From positions 1-18,847 of the forward strand of contig SDOA01000080.1 of assembly GCA_004524595.1 (NCBI GenBank): 18,847 nt of DNA, written 5' to 3'. The stretch is from Candidatus Thorarchaeota archaeon (GTDB taxonomy: Archaea; Asgardarchaeota; Thorarchaeia; Thorarchaeales; Thorarchaeaceae). Both the position numbers and the translations under genes were made by a program. Shown piece by piece: positions 14,293 to 18,847 of this stretch; the first letter of the stretch is position 1, and every line of letters starts with the position of its first letter. The notes below the pieces were generated by a model that made no database searches, was not told the origin of the DNA, and worked only from the letters and a program-made list of their open reading frames with translations.

Positions 14293-15297
14293 CTAACCAA
14301 TCAGGCGAATTGATGTGACACTATCACTGTGAAGGGATGATGTTGGTAGCTTCATTACTCTCAACACATTTTCCGCTTCATCGTAAAGTCCCACATCTCT
14401 CAACATTTCAATAAATTCAAATCCTGTTGTTATGATGATCCCTTTTACTGGTCGCCCATTTTTCATTGATTCAATTAACTCATCAGCAGTGTACATTTTC
14501 GTTTTTAATTCCAAGTCATTTTGCTTCTCAAGATGCGTGATGCCTTTTCTGGCAATCCCCCTATTCTCTTTCTGTTCATTAGTGTAAGCCTTTCTCTTGT
14601 ACATCGCTTTAAGTCTTGTAAGGCCCTTCTCAATCAGTTCTTGTGAATTGAGAGTTTTTCCATAAAGCTCTGCTGAGCTTTTCGTGGTTGTTGTCACAAG
14701 CCAAGCTGTTCCATAGAATGCTTGGTATCTCATTGCCTTCAATAACTCAGATTCACTCAGCAATGTGAGTGATCTATATCCTTTGTATTCAACAGATATT
14801 GTCCAATCAGGGTCTTTATGTTCAACTATCAAATCTGGTGTCAATCCTTCACCCGTTGATGGAACTGAAGTGGTCACATCAGGAAAGAGATGCATAATCA
14901 AGGCAAGAAAGGATTCGTGGAAGATATTATGCCTGAGGTTTCTAGCCTCCTGAGGATGTCTTAGACCTGCCTCTCTATAGAGGACTGGCATCTCCACTTT
15001 CTGTCCAGTCTTCACTTTGACTTCGCTCTTAGTGGTTAGTCTCCCTCTGGAATGATTTATTTTCACCAATCTTATTGCAGCTTCATACCCAATAAGGTCG
15101 AATGCAGTTGCACCTAGATTAGATGATTTGAGCTTTCTATCTTCAGCAATACGTCTCTTCGCCTCTTCATATGACCAATCAATGACCTCTTGGGCATCTG
15201 GACCAAGAAGATTCAGAATGGACCTGAGTTTATCTTTGAGAGTGTATCTCTTGACATGGTTTTCTATTGCATTTCCTACTTTCACTGATTTAGACAA
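14293..15297 (-). CDS. PD-(D/E)XK restriction-fold nuclease candidate in the topoisomerase VI cluster
   Basis: This 334-residue protein has a full set of PD-(D/E)XK residues in order: E128 in the helix NIFHESFLALI, P154-D155 in GLTPDLIVEH, E170-Y-K172 in ISVEYKG, and R190-Y-Q192 in the following helix, then AWLVTT. This is the core of restriction-endonuclease and archaeal resolvase folds. The N-terminal 120 residues are helical and basic, and the C-terminal 120 are mixed and lysine-rich (residues about 220-255); neither part is recognised. I know no named family for it. The start is TTG with GAGAG six bases upstream. It is the last of four genes in one direction after top6B, top6A and a coiled-coil/winged-helix gene, 28 bases after the latter. 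That suggests it processes DNA with them. Confidence 0.8.
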   Translation of the reverse strand: MSKSVKVGNAIENHVKRYTLKDKLRSILNLLGPDAQEVIDWSYEEAKRRIAEDRKLKSSNLGATAFDLIGYEAAIRLVKINHSRGRLTTKSEVKVKTGQKVEMPVLYREAGLRHPQEARNLRHNIFHESFLALIMHLFPDVTTSVPSTGEGLTPDLIVEHKDPDWTISVEYKGYRSLTLLSESELLKAMRYQAFYGTAWLVTTTTKSSAELYGKTLNSQELIEKGLTRLKAMYKRKAYTNEQKENRGIARKGITHLEKQNDLELKTKMYTADELIESMKNGRPVKGIIITTGFEFIEMLRDVGLYDEAENVLRVMKLPTSSLHSDSVTSIRLIG

Positions 15298-15325
15298 TAT
15301 TTTCTCTCTCGTTTTTTATCGCCAA

Positions 15326-16003
15326 CTATCCCCTTCTAAGTATATCCTTGATTAGTTTTACTTCATCGCTTTCTTCATCAACTTTGACCAAATCTGCATT
15401 CACAAGGTCATAGACTGCTTTTCTCACTACAGCAGGTTGAATACCACTACTTGCTGCAATATTTTTGCGTGTTATTGCTGTCTTTACATCATGTAGGGTG
15501 TAGAGTATTCTTGCATGTGGTTTGCCATAGAATGCAGTTTCAATCAGTGTGATGTAAATCGCTAATAGATCACTAAGGTCAACCTTTTCTTGAAGAGCTT
15601 CCTTCTCAGCTGAAGCCTCTCTATAGAGTTCAGATACTCTTGAGAGCTGTTCATTGATCTCATCCATTTCTTTCTTTAGACTATCACGTTCTTTACGGAG
15701 TTCGTCTATCTCACCACTCTTAGATGATTCAACCTCGTGTACCTTTGATTTGAATGTTTCAAGTTCATCCTTTAATGAACTGGCCAACTCTTCTGATTTG
15801 GTCTTCACCTCATTTGCCTTTGCCAACTCATCTGTGAGTTGTTTGATCTTCTCCTCTGCAGCCCAGGCTTTCTCTTCTACTTCTCTCCTTCCGGTTCGAA
15901 GTTCTTCAGTTTCATTTACGAGTTTGTCTCTCTCATCGATTAGGCTTACAATGGAGTCCTTGAACTGGTCTAATAATTCTAATAATTTCTCCCTGTCGGT
16001 CAT
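15326..16003 (-). CDS. Coiled-coil protein with C-terminal winged helix, in the topoisomerase VI cluster
   Basis: The 225-residue protein has a coiled coil over about residues 1-140, rich in E, K and L heptads, and a C-terminal domain (about 145-225). The latter contains the helix-turn-helix RKNIAASSGIQPAVVRKAVYDLVNADLVKV and two wing-like strands. I chose the ATG at 16003, with GAGGAG seven bases upstream, over an ATG 10 codons earlier that has no ribosome site. It lies 36 bases after the topoisomerase VI A-like stop. No ATPase motif is present. The layout is the same as that of the 485-residue protein at 7246-8703. A role in tethering the topoisomerase-like complex or nuclease to DNA is inference. 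Confidence 0.85.
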   Translation of the reverse strand: MTDREKLLELLDQFKDSIVSLIDERDKLVNETEELRTGRREVEEKAWAAEEKIKQLTDELAKANEVKTKSEELASSLKDELETFKSKVHEVESSKSGEIDELRKERDSLKKEMDEINEQLSRVSELYREASAEKEALQEKVDLSDLLAIYITLIETAFYGKPHARILYTLHDVKTAITRKNIAASSGIQPAVVRKAVYDLVNADLVKVDEESDEVKLIKDILRRG

Positions 16004-16039
16004 AGAAATACTCCTCATGCATTGTGATTGCATCCGGCT

Positions 16040-17185
16040 TTATATGAGTTTCACATCATTATCAGCCGATCTCTTCTTGAGATATTTTACATACAATTCC
16101 TTCAATTCAGCCAACGGTAGACCGAATGCTTTGAATGATTCAAGTTCTCCCTTCCGTTTTTTCTTGAGCATTACTTCATTTTGTCTACTCAGAACTTGGT
16201 CTTCGTTTATAGATGGAATATTTCTATTCTGTTGTGCACATTTTATATCCGATTTACTCATCACTTCAAGAGAATGTTCAATTTCAATCAACATTCCACC
16301 TCTCCTCCAAAAGTCGTCAGTGGAAAGACCAAGCAGCTTTGATTCAGGTGTTGCTAGTCCTCTGATATTTGATAATTCAATCGAATTGCTTTTTATTGTT
16401 GAAAAAATCCGTAACGACCAAGGTGACATGTCGACTAATACTAAGATAGGCACTTCATTATTTGCAAGCTGACGTATCCAACCTCTCATATTCCTTCCTG
16501 GTTGACCAAATAATGAACCAATTCCGATCTTAAGGTCTTCTGGAATTCCCAATTCTATTAGATTTCTGGACATTGCCTCTTTTTCAACAAAGACAGCTGC
16601 TTCAATGTTCAGGTCATGGATCTTTACGTCAAATGGTCTACTAGATATGAACCATCCATACTCTCCCGCCTCCGCGCAATTAAGTATCTTTCCTGATAGA
16701 TCAGATAGTGTCACATCTCCGTAGAATGTACCCTTGGGTGAACTGACAACTCCAAACTCTTCACGGGGAATTGATGAACCTCTCTGTCTAATAATGCGTT
16801 CACAGAGATTTATGAGCCGATTTGTTTCAGTTTGGTCTGAAATCTTGAGGACATCTTGAACTGTCTTTACCTTGTGCATATAATAGAAATCTCTCAGGCT
16901 CATTGACATATTTTGTTCAAGATGCTCCTTAAACCGAGAAAGACCATAAACAAGCCCTGCTATCGTCTTTGCACTCTCTGCTTTTCTTCCATCGATAAAT
17001 GATGGTGATTCATCAACTGGTATATAGCCTTCAATCTCACTGTATCTCACATTCTTCTTTGACGACCCATAATACCCAATTTCAGGGAATACTCCCTCCT
17101 CAATCGTTTCAGATAACGTTTCGAGCACATTGTCAATGGTTTTGAGTACAAGATTTGTATCCACGTCATTCGGTCTTTGGTTCAT
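16040..17185 (-). CDS. top6A: DNA topoisomerase VI subunit A-like (Spo11 family), altered Toprim site
   Basis: This 381-residue Spo11/Top6A homologue has the 5Y-CAP winged helix, with the expected nucleophilic tyrosine Y102 in SLRDFYYMHK. Its Toprim domain begins at AVFVEKEA with E201. GQPGRNMRGWIRQL aligns with the family's GQPDRATRR segment, and RGLATPESKLLGLS with its usual ATP-x-AKFLG. The metal-binding D-x-D-P-Y/W-G motif instead reads VDMSPWS: D252 is kept, the second aspartate is serine (S254), and the following glycine is also lost. The codons read cleanly and the frame is intact on both sides. The ATG overlaps the top6B stop by 4 bp with GGAGGGG upstream. Topoisomerase VI relaxes and decatenates DNA by a double-strand break. 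Whether this copy can cleave with a changed metal site is open. Confidence 0.9.
   Translation of the reverse strand: MNQRPNDVDTNLVLKTIDNVLETLSETIEEGVFPEIGYYGSSKKNVRYSEIEGYIPVDESPSFIDGRKAESAKTIAGLVYGLSRFKEHLEQNMSMSLRDFYYMHKVKTVQDVLKISDQTETNRLINLCERIIRQRGSSIPREEFGVVSSPKGTFYGDVTLSDLSGKILNCAEAGEYGWFISSRPFDVKIHDLNIEAAVFVEKEAMSRNLIELGIPEDLKIGIGSLFGQPGRNMRGWIRQLANNEVPILVLVDMSPWSLRIFSTIKSNSIELSNIRGLATPESKLLGLSTDDFWRRGGMLIEIEHSLEVMSKSDIKCAQQNRNIPSINEDQVLSRQNEVMLKKKRKGELESFKAFGLPLAELKELYVKYLKKRSADNDVKLI
16424..16432 (-). other. Toprim D-x-D motif changed to D-M-S
   Basis: The minus strand reads GAC ATG TCA (Asp-Met-Ser, residues 252-254) where the Spo11/Top6A family has Asp-x-Asp. The serine codon occupies 16424-16426. 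In known structures of the family both aspartates help hold magnesium for DNA cleavage. Confidence 0.75.
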
Positions 17186-18720
17186 TCTTCTTCCCCTCCA
17201 AGTTCACGAAATAAGGCATTAATTGATACTTCTCTTCCTGTGGCCTTTTGAAGAGTTTCTGCAACAAAACGATAATATGTGATAAGACGATTCTCTCTTC
17301 TGTGTTCTCTTTGTACTCTGTGTCGTTTACGTAGTTTTTCACCAAGCTCCCTAAGACAATCTTTGAATCCTAATTCTATTTCTTTTCTGACAACATCAAT
17401 ATCTCCAATGTACTCCTTTCCTACAGTCTTATACGGAATTTTAGTCGAACAAATGTGCATCACAAAAGTAATGGGATCTTCAGGTCTAAGTCCATAGTTC
17501 TTAAGATTGAGATCTCTGACAACTCTATAAGTGACATCAGATCTCTCGTCATAGAGAAGAGGAATCCGATTTGCGAATCTAATTAAACTAATTCCTGCCC
17601 CTATCTCACCTCCGTAAGCAATACCTGTTTCAATGATGAATGGATGCCCTTCATTGACAGTAGGAGGTCTTTGTCTAAATACTACAAATTCCGGATTCAA
17701 TCTCCTTGTTCCAGCCATGAGGATTTCAATACCAGCTGGTGAAAGAGAATGTGCAGATGGTGGCAGAAATCCATCAAAATACTCCAAAGCATTCATCACT
17801 CTTACAAGTTCTTCTTGCTGAAGAGAATCCGGTCGTCTTTCTTTATCGAATCCTATGAATTCTAAGAACTCTTCAGCCTTTTTATCGCCCACGCGTTGAA
17901 AAGTGCTCATCATGAACGATTTTAGAGTCGTCTTTTTTGTTAATGCAATAATGCTCTTCAACATCTCAACATCAATGCCTTTGGGATGAGGTTTGGATTC
18001 TTTTGATGGCTCCTGAATCAATTCGATGACACGATCAAACTTTAGTATTTCATTATCAGGCATTTCGAAAAACAAAGAGGCATTAGGTACGATAATGGCT
18101 GTCTGTGTGAAATAGTCAACAATTCTCCGCTTGCTCCTAATCCAGTCTCCTTGTAAATGGAAAGAGACCATGGTTCCATGTTCATCTACTGATTTTGATA
18201 TTTCTTGATCCTCGATGATAATTGGTTCGTTATGGTCAATGTCTAATCGCATTTTTATTTGATGTCCAATCTCTTTCCCCTTTTGACCAGTCACTATCTC
18301 AATCGGTTCTTGCGTCGTGACTTGACCATAAAGCAGTGCAAGACTTCCCCCGAGTCCAAATGTCCCTCTACTCTGTCGTTGCGTGAACTTCGTACCAGTA
18401 AGCATTTTTCCAAGAAGACGTGATATCTTCTTGTGTGGTATTCCTGTTCCATTGTCCTTGATTATTAACTCGAATACTTCAGGTCCTTGACTTAGTATGT
18501 CAAGTCCAGACACATCCTCTTTTCTCCGCAATAAGACTGTGACTTCAGGAAGAACCCGAGCATCTTCGCATGCATCTAGACTATTCTCTACAAGTTCTCT
18601 AATAGCCACATAAAGAGACCTAGCCGGATTGTCGAATCCAGCAATTGCTTTGTTTCTATAAAACCATGCAGAAACTGACAATTCCACAACATCTTGACCG
18701 TAGCTTTTTGGTGTTAACAA
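17182..18720 (-). CDS. top6B: DNA topoisomerase VI subunit B
   Basis: The 512-residue protein contains the GHKL ATPase motifs: RELVENSLDA with E42 and N46, DNGTGIP at 89-95, and the glycine-rich RGTFGLGG ATP lid at 118-125. The helix-two-turn-helix region (about 248-310), HSLSPAGIEIL, and the transducer with GIAYGGEIGAG, NRIPLLYDE and CSTKIPYK follow, as in Sulfolobus subunit B, which is about the same size. The C-terminus is a short basic helix. ATP binding dimerises B and drives passage of one DNA duplex through the break made by subunit A. The start is TTG, with a perfect GGAGGT six bases upstream. It is the first gene of a four-gene run with overlapping or short gaps. In contrast to subunit A, it shows no loss of a key residue that I can see. 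Confidence 0.95.
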   Translation of the reverse strand: MLTPKSYGQDVVELSVSAWFYRNKAIAGFDNPARSLYVAIRELVENSLDACEDARVLPEVTVLLRRKEDVSGLDILSQGPEVFELIIKDNGTGIPHKKISRLLGKMLTGTKFTQRQSRGTFGLGGSLALLYGQVTTQEPIEIVTGQKGKEIGHQIKMRLDIDHNEPIIIEDQEISKSVDEHGTMVSFHLQGDWIRSKRRIVDYFTQTAIIVPNASLFFEMPDNEILKFDRVIELIQEPSKESKPHPKGIDVEMLKSIIALTKKTTLKSFMMSTFQRVGDKKAEEFLEFIGFDKERRPDSLQQEELVRVMNALEYFDGFLPPSAHSLSPAGIEILMAGTRRLNPEFVVFRQRPPTVNEGHPFIIETGIAYGGEIGAGISLIRFANRIPLLYDERSDVTYRVVRDLNLKNYGLRPEDPITFVMHICSTKIPYKTVGKEYIGDIDVVRKEIELGFKDCLRELGEKLRKRHRVQREHRRENRLITYYRFVAETLQKATGREVSINALFRELGGEEE

Positions 18721-18796
18721 GACCTTACCTCCAGAGCATGCTCAAAAGGTCAGTGTATTATTCTGCTATGAAGCGTGGTATTATCAGAGCAACATC

Positions 18797-18847
18797 TTAT
18801 GCAATAGATGGTAATATAATCCATCCAACAATCAATACGAAGATTAA
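18797..18847 (-). CDS. Possible C-terminal tail of a leftward membrane protein, truncated by window edge
   Basis: From the right edge, one minus-strand frame encodes 16 residues (LIFVLIVGWIILPSIA) and then TAA. The hydrophobic run looks like the end of a membrane protein lying upstream of top6B, 76 bases away. Only 51 bases are visible, and a rightward frame starting at 18739 is also open to the edge, so this is tentative. Confidence 0.3.
   Translation of the reverse strand, partial: LIFVLIVGWIILPSIA

Noticed and set aside
15654..16472. A 272-codon plus-strand reading frame
   Set aside because: It is opposite the coiled-coil and top6A-like genes. Its serine- and phenylalanine-rich product is what the reverse of E/K-rich codons gives.

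Overview
The window reads as an archaeal chromosome segment, most likely from an Asgard-type archaeon. The archaeal part is well supported: it has both DNA topoisomerase VI subunits, an AmrS-type radical SAM enzyme, TATA-box-like elements about 25-60 bases upstream of several genes, and Shine-Dalgarno motifs with frequent TTG and GTG starts. The Asgard part is inference, from a Roadblock/LC7 protein, two longin-like proteins and a split Alg13/Alg14 pair in one locus. The sequence is AT-rich and densely packed. I see no tRNA, rRNA, CRISPR array, insertion sequence or phage gene.

Layout. (1) 1-2754, minus: an FAD-linked oxidase followed one base later by an Fe-S/CCG-domain protein that runs off the left edge, a GlcD/GlcF-like redox pair. 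(2) 2921-3840, minus: Alg14-like and Alg13-like halves of a UDP-GlcNAc transferase, overlapping by 4 bp. (3) 3841-4285: a 445-base gap with a TATA-like element and an orphan hairpin plus T-tract. (4) 4286-7129: an unrecognised 260-aa protein, a 98-aa small protein, a RecB/Cas4-like PD-(D/E)XK nuclease and a transglutaminase-like protein. (5) 7246-9152: a long coiled-coil protein ending in a winged helix, and an unrecognised helical protein. (6) 9272-12949, plus: AmrS radical SAM enzyme, DUF2797 protein, and two tandem paralogous longin-like/winged-helix proteins. (7) 12946-14172, minus: a Roadblock protein followed by a NifB-like radical SAM enzyme. (8) 14293-18720, minus: topoisomerase VI B, topoisomerase VI A-like, a coiled-coil/winged-helix protein and a second PD-(D/E)XK nuclease in one run. 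A possible membrane-protein tail lies at the right edge.

The most interesting block is region 8. The B subunit is close to canonical. The A subunit keeps the 5Y-CAP tyrosine and the Toprim glutamate but reads D-M-S where the family has D-x-D. Two further genes, a coiled-coil DNA-binding candidate and a restriction-fold nuclease, follow in the same direction with short gaps. This could be a DNA cleavage or processing module rather than plain topoisomerase VI. The Roadblock/NifB-like pair and the longin/winged-helix tandem are the next most unusual arrangements.
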